Source: an uncultured Flavobacteriaceae bacterium (GTDB lineage: Bacteria; Bacteroidota; Bacteroidia; Flavobacteriales; Flavobacteriaceae). From it: DNA of 64,000 bases. A program made the translations under genes and the position numbers. The stretch's first letter is position 1. The number at the start of each line of letters is the position of its first letter. Location: contig CAJIYH010000004.1 in the NCBI GenBank assembly GCA_905181615.1, forward strand, positions 1-64,000, in the 5' to 3' direction. A model generated the notes under the pieces. It did no database searches. It saw nothing but the letters and a program-made list of their open reading frames with translations, and was not told the DNA's origin. Below, piece after piece: positions 17,513-29,812 of the stretch.

Positions 17513-19972
17513 TTAGTGAAAAACAGCATTCATTACCCAAAGTTTTCCATTCTCCCAAAACCCTCTATATAGTGGGTTATCTATAATGTAGACTACACTT
17601 CCTTTACCAATATTTTCTATTCCAAATATCATCGACTCACTTTGTTCTTTAGTGGCTTCACTTCCACTGAAACCAGCCAAAGGCTGGATGTTTTTTGCTA
17701 ATCTACCAACAGTTCCGTCTTCTAAAAACTCATAGGAGCGTGCACTATTTTTTAAGCTGTAATATTTTTTATCATATCCAAAGCCTAAGGGGTGGGTATT
17801 GTCAATATCAACTTCATAAATACTACCATATATGGCTGAACTTATATTATTTCTTTCAATAGCAGCGTAGGGTATGTTTTGTTTGTCCTTCTCATCTTCA
17901 TCTGCATTACTTTTACTTTCCAAAGTAAAAGAATCACTATCAGCGAATGCATTTACTGCTGAGCCTAAAGCGACAATCCGCCCACCTTTTTTGATCCATT
18001 TAAGTAATTCAGAATCTAGACTAGCAAAATTAGAATAGTATCCAGGGGGGAGTATCAAAACATCAAACTGGTCTAAGTTGCGATCATTTAGTCGATCCAT
18101 TTGAATTTGTGTGATAGGGTAGTTTAATTGTTGTTCAAAGAAATGCCAAATCTCACCATATCCTTGAGCTCGAGCACTTTCACTTTTTATTAAGCCAACT
18201 CTTTTTGGTGCTATAAATTTCATTTGGTTGGATCCAAGATCCAGCCCTCTATCAGAGAATCCAGAAGCAAGTGGTGTTATTTGTTGCTTTGTTTCATTTG
18301 CAACTCTTCTGAGGGTTGCATCAAAATCTTCTAGTTTTTTATTTTCTCCTTTGAGTATAAATACACTTCCTTCTGCCCAGCGTTGACCTCCATTTTGAAT
18401 AGGCTTAAGGTTGTATCGAACTCTAATTTTTTCTTTTAAAAGTGCCGCTAAGAACTTTCCGTCCTCGAAACTTCTCCAAGCCGCTGCATAAGCATAAGCT
18501 TTAGATGATGTATTTGTTTTATTTGTATCCTCTTTGAAAGGAACCGTATTTTTAAAACTTTGCTGACTTGCCATAGCTTTAAGTCCGTATGCATAGGGGA
18601 GTGACCATGAGGTGATGTCGTATGTAACCGAATCAGAAAGCTTAGCGTTAGGCTCAAATAAGGCTTGAATCAAACGACTTCTTTTTCCATTTCCATCCAA
18701 TACCAAGGCCCCTGTGTCAAAAGTATGTGTCGTATTTTTTTGCTTTACATAATCCCATCCTTTAATACTCGTCTTTATTTTTGGGCTTGAATACGGAATG
18801 TGATGGGTGTCTAAAAGTTTACGAAGACCTGCCAGTTTTTCAGGTTCACCCTCCATGACATAAGTTGCGTATTTAGCTTTTTTTTTGGTAAAATATTTTT
18901 TAAATTCTGAGTTGAGAAGCGCACTGTTTTTATGCGCTGTTTCTACTGTAGAAAGACCGGTAGTGTAGTGATGTGCGATTCGATCGCTTAATGTTAAATA
19001 GTCTCCTATTTCGTTTTTTATACTCAAGCCAGCGCGTCCACTCCCTCCTTGTTCATAGGTCATTCCAATAGCTCCATGATACATTGGATAGGTGTCGCCA
19101 TAACCAGGATATAATAAGTCAAACACTTCTTTTGTGAAATATGACCATCCTTCGTTGTCAAAGTATTTTGCATGATTTTTCCCAATGGTATGCTGAAAAT
19201 CTCTTTGAAAATCTGTTATAATTTCATGAAGTGGTTCTGCTGCTGGAGCAAAATAGTATGGACTGTTAACTCCTTGTTCATGAAAATCTACATGAATTTG
19301 TGGATACCATTTGTGGTATACCTTTAGGCGCTGTTGTGTTTCTTTTTGAGATGCCCAAGCCCAGTCTCTATTCAAATCAAAATAATAATGGTTATATCTC
19401 CCGCCAGGCCAGTCTTCATAGTGTTCATTAGCAATAGGTTTGCTGTCATAAGGGGTGCTTTTTACTTGATTATACCAATTTACATAACGATCTCTCCCAT
19501 CAGGATTAATACAGGGATCCATAAGTACAACCACATTTTCAAGCCATTCAGATTTTTCGGTTACTAATGAATATATAGTTTTCATTGCAGCTTCGGTGCT
19601 GACTGCTTCATTTCCATGGATGTTATAACTCAACCAAACAATACTTTTTGGAGCCAAAGAAGTAACAATTCCTTCTTTTAGTCCCGATTGAATTAAATGG
19701 TTTTTTTGAATTTCGTCAAGATTAGACAGATTCTTAGCAGATGAAATCGATGCTATTTGTAAGGGCCTTCCTTCATAAGTGGTTCCGTAAGTAGAGAGTT
19801 TTACTTGCTCAGTTGCTGCGGCAACCGAATTAAAATATGAAACAACTTGATGGTGTCTTGTAAATTGTGTTCCCAGTTCATATCCAAGAAATTCAGTTGG
19901 AGAAGGGATGTTTTGGGCAGATATTATGGAAAAAGAAAAGCTTAATATAATGCCTAATAAAATGTTTTTCAT
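17513..19972 (-). CDS. Secreted M14-family zinc carboxypeptidase
   Basis: Signal peptide; IHGNEAVSTEA, NPDGRDRYVNW, HVDFHEQG, MTYEQGG. Confidence 0.92.
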   Translation of the reverse strand: MKNILLGIILSFSFSIISAQNIPSPTEFLGYELGTQFTRHHQVVSYFNSVAAATEQVKLSTYGTTYEGRPLQIASISSAKNLSNLDEIQKNHLIQSGLKEGIVTSLAPKSIVWLSYNIHGNEAVSTEAAMKTIYSLVTEKSEWLENVVVLMDPCINPDGRDRYVNWYNQVKSTPYDSKPIANEHYEDWPGGRYNHYYFDLNRDWAWASQKETQQRLKVYHKWYPQIHVDFHEQGVNSPYYFAPAAEPLHEIITDFQRDFQHTIGKNHAKYFDNEGWSYFTKEVFDLLYPGYGDTYPMYHGAIGMTYEQGGSGRAGLSIKNEIGDYLTLSDRIAHHYTTGLSTVETAHKNSALLNSEFKKYFTKKKAKYATYVMEGEPEKLAGLRKLLDTHHIPYSSPKIKTSIKGWDYVKQKNTTHTFDTGALVLDGNGKRSRLIQALFEPNAKLSDSVTYDITSWSLPYAYGLKAMASQQSFKNTVPFKEDTNKTNTSSKAYAYAAAWRSFEDGKFLAALLKEKIRVRYNLKPIQNGGQRWAEGSVFILKGENKKLEDFDATLRRVANETKQQITPLASGFSDRGLDLGSNQMKFIAPKRVGLIKSESARAQGYGEIWHFFEQQLNYPITQIQMDRLNDRNLDQFDVLILPPGYYSNFASLDSELLKWIKKGGRIVALGSAVNAFADSDSFTLESKSNADEDEKDKQNIPYAAIERNNISSAIYGSIYEVDIDNTHPLGFGYDKKYYSLKNSARSYEFLEDGTVGRLAKNIQPLAGFSGSEATKEQSESMIFGIENIGKGSVVYIIDNPLYRGFWENGKLWVMNAVFH

Positions 19973-20021
19973 GTTTATGACTTTTTGTTAGTGATAAAGA
20001 TAAAATTTATCCGATATTTTT

Positions 20022-20043
20022 ATATTCCTTAGATAAGGAATAT
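20022..20043. promoter_or_regulatory. Perfect palindrome, candidate operator in the M14 peptidase/bshC divergent region
   Basis: ATATTCCTTA-GA-TAAGGAATAT; both 10-bp arms perfectly complementary. Confidence 0.6.
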
Positions 20044-20066
20044 CTTTACCTATACGAATCTAATTT

Positions 20067-21677
20067 ATGCAATCTCATCAAATTTCCTATCGTGAAACTG
20101 GTTTTGTTTCTAAATTGATCTGCAACCTTTTCGAGGAGAATAATCAATTGAAAGCTTTCTATGGAAATAGTCCAAAAATAGATGGCTTTAAAACACAGCT
20201 TTTAGCTAAGCAAAAGTCTTTCACTCAAGACCAACGATCAGTATTGATTTCTGCTCTAATAAACCAATACGGAACTCTCCTTGAAAAAGACAGTTTAGTT
20301 TTGGATCACATTAACAGTCTTTCTCTATCAAATACCTTTACAATAACTACGGGTCACCAACTCAACTTAATGACGGGGCCTCTGTATTTTTTATATAAAA
20401 TAATAAGCGTTCTTAATCTTTGTAAAACTTTAAAGAAATCTCATCCAGACCATAACTTTATTCCAGTTTTTTGGATGGCAACTGAAGATCATGATTTTGA
20501 AGAAATCTCATTTTTTAATTTTAAAAATAAAAATTTTAAATGGTATAGAGAAAAAGCAGGAGCTGTTGGAAGATTTTCACTAGATGGTTTGGAGCATTTA
20601 TTTACCTTGTTTGAAAAAGAATTAGGAAATTCATCTTCAGCTGAAGAAATTAAAAACTTAATAAAAATCAGTTACTCAAATTCAACTTCGCTTACTGAAG
20701 CTACCCGTAAATTAGTTCATGAATTATTTAAAGAAGAAGGACTGGTAATTCTAGATGGTGACGATCGTTCTTTGAAAGAGGTTTTTGTTCCAAAAATGAA
20801 AGAAGAATTACGTTTAAGCAGTTGTCAAATTAATGTAGAAAAAACCATAAGTAAGATTCAATCGGATTATGATTCTTCTTATCTACCACAGGTAAAACCG
20901 AGAGAAATCAATTTGTTTTATTTAACCCAAAATGATCGGTCAAGAATAGTTCGAACACCTCTTGGTTTTGCAGATGCGGATAATAAAATCACTTGGACAA
21001 ATGAAGAGTTAATGGAGGTACTGGATCAAACGCCTGAATGCTTTTCTCCAAACGTACTAATGCGCCCATTATATCAAGAAACTATTCTTCCTAATCTATG
21101 TTACGTTGGAGGTGGAGGAGAGTTGGCTTATTGGCTTGAACTTAAAGCTTATTTTGTTTCTCAAAACATCCCCTTTCCAATATTATTACATCGAAACGCA
21201 GCGGTTCTTATTCCAAGTAAAACAGCTAAAAAATTAGATAGCCTAAACCTTAAGTCAGAAGATCTATTTTTAAAACGTTCTTCTTTAATAAATAAAAAAG
21301 TGCGCCAGATTAGTAATATTGATTTGGATCTTCAATCGCTTAAAGAAACGCTGGAAGTTCAATTTAAAGAATTGGAATCCTTAGTTAAGCAGACCGACGC
21401 TTCTTTTGAGGGAGCTGTAAAAGCTCAGCGTGCAAAGCAATTCAAAGGGATTGATAATTTAGAGCATAGATTACTCAAAGCCCAAAAAACAAAATTAGCA
21501 GATCAGGTAGCGCGTTTAACACTTTTACATGAAACACTATTTCCTAACGAATCGCTTCAGGAACGAACGGTCAATTTTTCTGAATTTCACCTTCAATATG
21601 GCAAAGAACTGATTTCAATTTTATCTAAAAAACTCGATCCTCTTTCTTTAAAATTTGATTGGATTGTTTTAGACTAA
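20067..21677 (+). CDS. bshC: Putative cysteine ligase BshC (bacillithiol biosynthesis)
   Basis: TGHQLNLMTGPLYFLYKIIS, FIPVFWMATEDHDFEEI, YVGGGGELAYWLELK. Confidence 0.95.
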   Translation: MQSHQISYRETGFVSKLICNLFEENNQLKAFYGNSPKIDGFKTQLLAKQKSFTQDQRSVLISALINQYGTLLEKDSLVLDHINSLSLSNTFTITTGHQLNLMTGPLYFLYKIISVLNLCKTLKKSHPDHNFIPVFWMATEDHDFEEISFFNFKNKNFKWYREKAGAVGRFSLDGLEHLFTLFEKELGNSSSAEEIKNLIKISYSNSTSLTEATRKLVHELFKEEGLVILDGDDRSLKEVFVPKMKEELRLSSCQINVEKTISKIQSDYDSSYLPQVKPREINLFYLTQNDRSRIVRTPLGFADADNKITWTNEELMEVLDQTPECFSPNVLMRPLYQETILPNLCYVGGGGELAYWLELKAYFVSQNIPFPILLHRNAAVLIPSKTAKKLDSLNLKSEDLFLKRSSLINKKVRQISNIDLDLQSLKETLEVQFKELESLVKQTDASFEGAVKAQRAKQFKGIDNLEHRLLKAQKTKLADQVARLTLLHETLFPNESLQERTVNFSEFHLQYGKELISILSKKLDPLSLKFDWIVLD

Positions 21678-21738
21678 ATCTTTTAGCTAAAAATTCGATG
21701 TAGCTTTTATTCAACCAAGATTAATTGTATTTTTGTGT

Positions 21739-23268
21739 ATGGAAGAAAAAGTACTCATTTTAGACTTCGGATCGCAATACACTCAATTAATTGCCCGACG
21801 TGTTCGCGAACTATTTATCTATTGCGAAATTCATCCCTACAATAACATCCCTGCGGATATAAGTCCCTTTAAAGCGGTTATTTTATCAGGTTCTCCTTAT
21901 TCCGTAAGATCAGAAGATGCACCTCATCCAGATTTGTTTGAAATTAGAGGTAAAGTTCCTTTGTTGGCAGTTTGTTATGGAGCTCAATATTTAGCTCATT
22001 TTTTTGGTGGAAAAGTTAGTCCTTCCAACATAAGAGAATATGGAAGAGCCAATTTGTCTTTTGTAGCTTCAGAAGAAGCTTTTTTCAAATCCATAAATAA
22101 AGGAAGTCAAGTTTGGATGAGTCACAGTGATACAATCAAAGGGCTTCCAACAGGAGGTGTGCGTTTAGCGAGTACTTCAGATGTCGAAAATGCAGCCTAT
22201 AGAATTGAAGGTGAGTCTACTTTTGCTATTCAATTTCATCCTGAGGTATATCATTCGACGGATGGAAAACAAATGCTTTCAAATTTCTTAGTTGATATTG
22301 CCAATGTAAAACAAGATTGGACACCAGATTCGTTTGTTTCCATGACTTTAGAATCCCTTCGAAATCAGATTGGAGAAGAAAAAGTTATTCTTGGATTGTC
22401 TGGAGGTGTAGATTCAACTGTAGCAGCCGTATTGTTGCATCAAGCTATTGGAGATCAATTGACTTGTATTTTTGTTGATAATGGGTTGTTGCGCAAAGAT
22501 GAATTTTCAAGTGTTTTAGAACAATACCACGGAATGGGTCTGAATGTAAAAGGAGTAAATGCTTCCAAGCGTTTTTTAGATAAACTAAAGGGAATTTCAG
22601 ATCCTGAAGCAAAGAGAAAAGCGATAGGCAATACATTTATTGATGTTTTTGATGACGAGTCAAAATTAATTGAAGGAGCAACATTTTTAGCTCAAGGAAC
22701 TATATATCCTGACGTTATTGAATCCATTTCTGTAAATGGCCCCTCCGCAACTATAAAATCACATCACAATGTCGGAGGTTTACCTGATTATATGAAATTA
22801 AAGGTAGTCGAGCCATTGCGTATGCTTTTCAAAGACGAAGTAAGGCGAGTTGGAACAAGTTTAGGGATTGATTCTGAATTGATTGGAAGACATCCTTTTC
22901 CAGGTCCGGGCTTAGCTATACGTATTTTGGGGGATATTACAGAAGAAAAAGTAAGTATGTTACAAGAGGTTGATGCTATTTTTATCAACGGACTAAGAGA
23001 CCATGGTCTTTACGATAAAGTTTGGCAAGCCGGTGTAATCTTACTTCCTGTAAACAGTGTTGGGGTAATGGGAGATGAACGTACTTATGAAAAATGTGTA
23101 GCTTTAAGAGCTGTTTCTTCTACCGATGGAATGACTGCCGATTGGGTAGATTTACCCTATGAATTTTTACAAAAAACATCAAACGAAATAATTAATCGGG
23201 TCAAAGGAGTTAACCGTGTGGTTTATGATATTAGCTCGAAACCACCTGCAACTATTGAATGGGAATAA
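21739..23268 (+). CDS. guaA: GMP synthase (glutamine-hydrolysing)
   Basis: [44 protein letters not shown] terminus; ATG at 21739. Confidence 0.98.
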   Translation: MEEKVLILDFGSQYTQLIARRVRELFIYCEIHPYNNIPADISPFKAVILSGSPYSVRSEDAPHPDLFEIRGKVPLLAVCYGAQYLAHFFGGKVSPSNIREYGRANLSFVASEEAFFKSINKGSQVWMSHSDTIKGLPTGGVRLASTSDVENAAYRIEGESTFAIQFHPEVYHSTDGKQMLSNFLVDIANVKQDWTPDSFVSMTLESLRNQIGEEKVILGLSGGVDSTVAAVLLHQAIGDQLTCIFVDNGLLRKDEFSSVLEQYHGMGLNVKGVNASKRFLDKLKGISDPEAKRKAIGNTFIDVFDDESKLIEGATFLAQGTIYPDVIESISVNGPSATIKSHHNVGGLPDYMKLKVVEPLRMLFKDEVRRVGTSLGIDSELIGRHPFPGPGLAIRILGDITEEKVSMLQEVDAIFINGLRDHGLYDKVWQAGVILLPVNSVGVMGDERTYEKCVALRAVSSTDGMTADWVDLPYEFLQKTSNEIINRVKGVNRVVYDISSKPPATIEWE

Positions 23269-23286
23269 TTTTTTTTATCTTAGTAT

Positions 23287-25017
23287 ATGCGAATTAAACA
23301 ATTCTTAGCAATCTTATTCTTTTTAGTTTCCTTGAATTTAATTAGTCAAGAGAAGCCTGATTCATTTGCGACTCATAAGGTTAAGAAGAAAGAAACTTTA
23401 TACGGTTTAGCGCGAAAATATGACGTGCAAATTGAACAAATACTCCAATACAATCCACTGATAAAAAAAATAGGTTTAAAGAAAAGAATGCTTCTTCAAA
23501 TCCCAGTTTATTTAAAACCAGAACCCATCACTAAATCCAGTCTTCCAGACAGCTTAACTATGTATTTAGTTCAGCCTAAAGAAACAAAATGGAGGTTAGC
23601 CTATAGATTTGGAATTACAATTCAGGACTTAGAAAAGTACAACCCCGAAATTATCTCGGGTCTTAAAATAGGGCAAGAACTTATAGTGCCTATTCGCACA
23701 GAAGAAGAAACACTGAAGCTTGAAGAAGAGTTTAATTATTATACCGTAAAGTCGAAAGAAGGTTATTATCGATTAGAAAAAAAACTAGGGGTAGCACAAG
23801 CTGAATTAATTTTACTTAACCCTATTCTTCAAGTAACCGGTTTACAAGAGGGAATGATATTAAAGATACCCCCTAAACTTACAGGTGATCTTAAAATTGA
23901 AAACAGTCTTTTGGTCGAAAAAATGGATCTAAGAGATTCAATACCTGAAAACTCCAAAATTACCTTAGGACTTTTATTGCCATTTAAAGCAAACCAAATT
24001 GAGTTTGATTCTATAGACAAAACTAAGGAACTTCTAAAAAAAAGAAATCTACATACTCTGGCATTAGATTTTTATTCAGGGGTTTATATGGCAGTTGAAG
24101 AGGCAGGTAAACTAGGAATTGAAGTTGTTCTTAACGTATTTGACACTCAGAATGATAAAGATTATTTAAAAACAGACATAGCAAGAAGAAAATGGTCTAA
24201 TAATGATGTTATCATTGGGCCCATGATTCCTTCAAACTTTGACATTCTTTCTTTACAAGATAGTTTGCAATTAGTTCCTATGATTGCTCCTTTGTCATCT
24301 AATCCTGTAAAAAGTAGAGAAAATGTTTATCAATCTGTTACTTCACCTAAATTGTTGCGCGAAAAAATGTTTCTTTATTTAAATAAAGTTCTTGATTCGA
24401 CTCAAAATGTTGTCCTAATCACGGACACGCTAAACCGGGAGGTAGAAACGAAATTACATGACCGCTTTCCCTTTGCTCAAATACTAAGACCAGAACCAGG
24501 AGGCTATGTGGTTCCAGATTTAATAGACTCTTTACTGGTAGATACTTTAATTAATAAAGTTGTTTTTGAATCTCAGAATTTAGGGCTTATTGCTAGTGTC
24601 ACTTCTCTTCTTAACTCACAAGTCTCTGAAGAGCGTGATGTTCAATTGTTCACTACATTTAGATCAAATGCATATAACAATCAAAACATATCTAAAAAGC
24701 AACTAGGTAATTTGAAGTTTACCTATACAGCTGGAGAATTTTCATATAACAGTCCACGCTCTAAAGTTTTTGATTCCCTTTACGTAACAGCCTTTGGTGA
24801 TTTACCTAAGCGAGAAGCATTGCGGGGATATGATGTAGCACTTGACGTAATATTACGTTGGTCGCATATAAATCAATTAAGTTCTGATAGTTTGGGAGAG
24901 ACTGAATACATTGAAAGTCGATTTGATTATGTGCCTAATTCGGCTGCAGGTTTCGAGAATCGTGCATTTTATTTATTAGAACATAGTGGCTATGAAATTT
25001 CTGAAATTAAGAAATGA
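23287..25017 (+). CDS. Secreted LysM-repeat protein with C-terminal periplasmic-binding-like region
   Basis: Signal peptide, three LysM-like segments (KKKETLYGLARKY..., KETKWRLAYRFG..., KSKEGYYRLEKKLG...), then LGLLLPFKAN...YSGVYMAVEEAGKLG...VIIGPMIPSN. Confidence 0.85.
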   Translation: MRIKQFLAILFFLVSLNLISQEKPDSFATHKVKKKETLYGLARKYDVQIEQILQYNPLIKKIGLKKRMLLQIPVYLKPEPITKSSLPDSLTMYLVQPKETKWRLAYRFGITIQDLEKYNPEIISGLKIGQELIVPIRTEEETLKLEEEFNYYTVKSKEGYYRLEKKLGVAQAELILLNPILQVTGLQEGMILKIPPKLTGDLKIENSLLVEKMDLRDSIPENSKITLGLLLPFKANQIEFDSIDKTKELLKKRNLHTLALDFYSGVYMAVEEAGKLGIEVVLNVFDTQNDKDYLKTDIARRKWSNNDVIIGPMIPSNFDILSLQDSLQLVPMIAPLSSNPVKSRENVYQSVTSPKLLREKMFLYLNKVLDSTQNVVLITDTLNREVETKLHDRFPFAQILRPEPGGYVVPDLIDSLLVDTLINKVVFESQNLGLIASVTSLLNSQVSEERDVQLFTTFRSNAYNNQNISKKQLGNLKFTYTAGEFSYNSPRSKVFDSLYVTAFGDLPKREALRGYDVALDVILRWSHINQLSSDSLGETEYIESRFDYVPNSAAGFENRAFYLLEHSGYEISEIKK

Positions 25018-25090
25018 AGACAAGAACTCCATTTATTTCAATAGTTTTTGTAATTTTAAGCCCGGTAAATAACTAACATACACTACCTAA

Positions 25091-26710
<1,620 letters not shown>

Positions 26711-26735
26711 CCTCTAGTAAAAGGTTCCAAACATT

Positions 26736-28565
26736 ATGGAAGAAAAAAAATTTGACCCCTGGCAGTTTGTAGGATTTTTCCTAATAGCATTGATTCTAAC
26801 ATGGATGCTTTATAATCAAGCTCCCGTTGAAGAAGCTACTTTAGAAAATGTAAATCAAACAGAATCTGCTGCAAGAAATGTACCTGAGCAAAGCAATACA
26901 GTTGTAGTTAATGATTCACTTCAAAGCAATCAACGACAAGCTTCTTATGGTTCTTTCACTAATTTATTTCAATTTACAACAACTAAAAAAGTTGATTTTG
27001 AGAATGAGAAATTAGCAATAAAATTTAATCCAAAAGGAGCGCAAATATCAAGTTTGCTTTTAAAAGAGTTTAATAATTATAAGCAAGAACCTTTATACCT
27101 TATAAAGGATAATCAAAATTTCAATTATAGCTTTACTACTTCAGATGGTAGATTTTTAAATACTGGTGACTTTTATTTTACTCCTAAAGTAACCGAGGAA
27201 AGTGGAAATCAGATCATAACTTTTACCGCAGAAGTTAGCTCTGCTCAGTACATTGTTTTTGAATATAAAATTAAAGCCAACGATTATATGATTTATTTTT
27301 CGATACGTTCTGAAGGAATGCGTCGTTTAATAAATACAAGAGAAGAGCAGCGAATAACTTGGGATTTAAAAGCATTTAGAAATTCGCGAAGTATTGAGTA
27401 TGAAAACAGATTTCATTTATTGACCTACAGTTTTGAGGATGATAAAATAGACTACCTTTCCGGAGCTTCAGAAGACGAAGAAGAAGAAATAGACGTCCAT
27501 TGGGTTTCATATAAACAACATTTTTTCAATTCTATATTAATACCTTCAAAGGCATTTGAAACGGTTAATTTCACTTCTGAAAGTCTTGTAGACTCAGATA
27601 TTATAGACCAAGAATTCACCAAAATATATAAAACGGTAATTCCTATTGTTTCAGAGGGAGAAATTGATCATAACTTCAAGTGGTATTTTGGACCTACAGA
27701 ATATGACACTCTAGCGCAGTATGAAATTGGATTAGAGAATTCTATTGACTTTGGTTGGGGAATTTTTGGATGGATCAACAAATATGTTTTCACGCCTACA
27801 TTTAATTTTCTTAGTGGATTTTTACCTTACGGAATTGCAATCATTGTACTGACTGTTTTGGTGCGTTTGGTGATGTCACCGGTTACATATAAGTCCTATG
27901 TTTCACAAATCAAAATGAAGGTTTTAAAGCCAGAAGTTGATGTATTAGCTGAGAAGTATAAGGATGATTCAGTTAAACGTCAACAGGAAACAATGGCACT
28001 ATATTCTAAGGCTGGAGCAAACCCAATGTCTGGGTGTTTACCTGCTTTAATTCAGTTGCCTGTTTTTTATGCTCTATTCAGTTTTTTCCCTGTGGCTTTC
28101 GCTCTGAGAGAAAAAAGTTTTTTATGGGCCGACGATTTATCTTCTTATGATTCCATTTACGAATTAGGATTCAACATTCCTTTTTATGGGGATCATATCA
28201 GTCTGTTTCCAATACTTGCTTCTATTGCAATTTTCTTTTATACCATGATGACCGCGGGGCAGCAGTCAGCACCTCAACAGCCTGGAATGCCAAACATGAA
28301 AGTAATCATGTATCTTATGCCTTTGATGATGTTATTCTTTTTCAATAATTATGCAAGTGGATTGAGTTTGTATTACTTTGTTTCCAATGTATTGACTATT
28401 GTCTTAATGCTTGTAATTAAGAATTTCATTGTAGATGACGCTAAAATTTTAATGCAGCTCGAGGAAAATAAAAAGAAACCAAAGAAGAAAGGTGGCTTTT
28501 CTGCACGATTACAGAAAGCGATGGAGCAAGCAGAACAACAGAAAAAAGCTAAAGGGAAGCGATAA
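26736..28565 (+). CDS. yidC: Membrane protein insertase YidC
   Basis: N-terminal TM, periplasmic domain, YGIAIIVLTVLVRLVMSPVTYKSY, GCLPALIQLPVFYALFSFF, basic C-terminus. Confidence 0.97.
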   Translation: MEEKKFDPWQFVGFFLIALILTWMLYNQAPVEEATLENVNQTESAARNVPEQSNTVVVNDSLQSNQRQASYGSFTNLFQFTTTKKVDFENEKLAIKFNPKGAQISSLLLKEFNNYKQEPLYLIKDNQNFNYSFTTSDGRFLNTGDFYFTPKVTEESGNQIITFTAEVSSAQYIVFEYKIKANDYMIYFSIRSEGMRRLINTREEQRITWDLKAFRNSRSIEYENRFHLLTYSFEDDKIDYLSGASEDEEEEIDVHWVSYKQHFFNSILIPSKAFETVNFTSESLVDSDIIDQEFTKIYKTVIPIVSEGEIDHNFKWYFGPTEYDTLAQYEIGLENSIDFGWGIFGWINKYVFTPTFNFLSGFLPYGIAIIVLTVLVRLVMSPVTYKSYVSQIKMKVLKPEVDVLAEKYKDDSVKRQQETMALYSKAGANPMSGCLPALIQLPVFYALFSFFPVAFALREKSFLWADDLSSYDSIYELGFNIPFYGDHISLFPILASIAIFFYTMMTAGQQSAPQQPGMPNMKVIMYLMPLMMLFFFNNYASGLSLYYFVSNVLTIVLMLVIKNFIVDDAKILMQLEENKKKPKKKGGFSARLQKAMEQAEQQKKAKGKR

Positions 28566-28618
28566 ACCTAACTTATTTATACAACCTATTTCTACATACT
28601 ATTAGCTATCTTTGAACC

Positions 28619-29812
28619 ATGAAAAAGAAAGTCGTTGTAGGCCTCTCGGGAGGCGTCGATTCTAGTGTTGCTGCATATTTGCTTCAAGAGCAAGGCTATG
28701 AAGTAATTGCTCTTTTCATGAAAAATTGGCATGATGAATCTGTTACTATTTCAGATGAGTGCCCTTGGCTAGAGGATAGTAACGACGCTATGATTGTTGC
28801 AGATAAATTAGGAATTCCATTTCAAACAGTAGATTTAAGTGTTGAGTACAAGGATCGTATTGTAGATTATATGTTTTCGGAATATCAGAAAGGCCGAACC
28901 CCTAACCCTGATGTTTTATGTAACCGTGAAATTAAGTTTGATGTTTTTATGGACATAGCACTTTCTTTAGGAGCGGATTATGTTGCAACGGGTCATTATT
29001 GTCAAAAGGATACTCTTGTTGGTCCTGAAGGAAAAACCATTCATCGTTTATTAGGTGGGGCAGATGCAAATAAGGATCAATCTTATTTTTTATGTCAGCT
29101 TACCCAAGATCAGCTTTCAAAAGTATTATTTCCTATTGGAGCTCTGCAAAAAGAAAAAGTAAGAAAAATTGCCGCACAACAAGATTTAGTTACAGCGAAC
29201 AAAAAAGATTCACAAGGACTCTGTTTTATTGGTAAAGTAAGTTTGCCAGATTTTTTACAGCAGCAACTTAAGGCCAAGACTGGAAATATTTTTGATATAC
29301 CAGAACATCATATAGCCTATCAAAATCCACAAACTAATTTCGCTTCTCAACTTGATATGTTGATGTATAACAGTACAAAAAAAACATATAACCCTTCAGA
29401 CGGTAAGCTTGTTGGCAGTCATCAAGGGGCGCACTTTTTTACAAAGGGACAGCGCAAAGGATTAGGGGTCGGAGGAACTCCTGAGCCCTTATTTATCATT
29501 GATACAGATGTAAATGAAAACATAGTTTATACGGGTCAAGGGAAAAAGCATCCCGGTCTTCTAAGAAGAGGATTATTGGTTTTAGGTGATGAAATTCATT
29601 GGGTTCGAAAAGATCTTGAAATAAAAGAAGGTGAACAATTGAGCGTTATGGCTCGGATTAGGTACCGACAGCCCCTAGAGAAAGCAACCCTTTATCGCGA
29701 AGTTAATGGGCTATATGTAATGTTTGACTCCCCTCAGACAGCAATAAGTGAAGGTCAGTTTGTTGCCTGGTATAAAGAGGAAGAATTACTTGGGTCTGGA
29801 GTTATTTCTTAA
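28619..29812 (+). CDS. mnmA: tRNA 2-thiouridine(34) synthase MnmA
   Basis: [49 protein letters not shown]. Confidence 0.97.
   Translation: MKKKVVVGLSGGVDSSVAAYLLQEQGYEVIALFMKNWHDESVTISDECPWLEDSNDAMIVADKLGIPFQTVDLSVEYKDRIVDYMFSEYQKGRTPNPDVLCNREIKFDVFMDIALSLGADYVATGHYCQKDTLVGPEGKTIHRLLGGADANKDQSYFLCQLTQDQLSKVLFPIGALQKEKVRKIAAQQDLVTANKKDSQGLCFIGKVSLPDFLQQQLKAKTGNIFDIPEHHIAYQNPQTNFASQLDMLMYNSTKKTYNPSDGKLVGSHQGAHFFTKGQRKGLGVGGTPEPLFIIDTDVNENIVYTGQGKKHPGLLRRGLLVLGDEIHWVRKDLEIKEGEQLSVMARIRYRQPLEKATLYREVNGLYVMFDSPQTAISEGQFVAWYKEEELLGSGVIS

Noticed and set aside
21681-21692. TTTTAGCTAAAA palindrome before guaA
   Set aside because: Only 12 bp with no loop, AT-rich; expected by chance in this composition.
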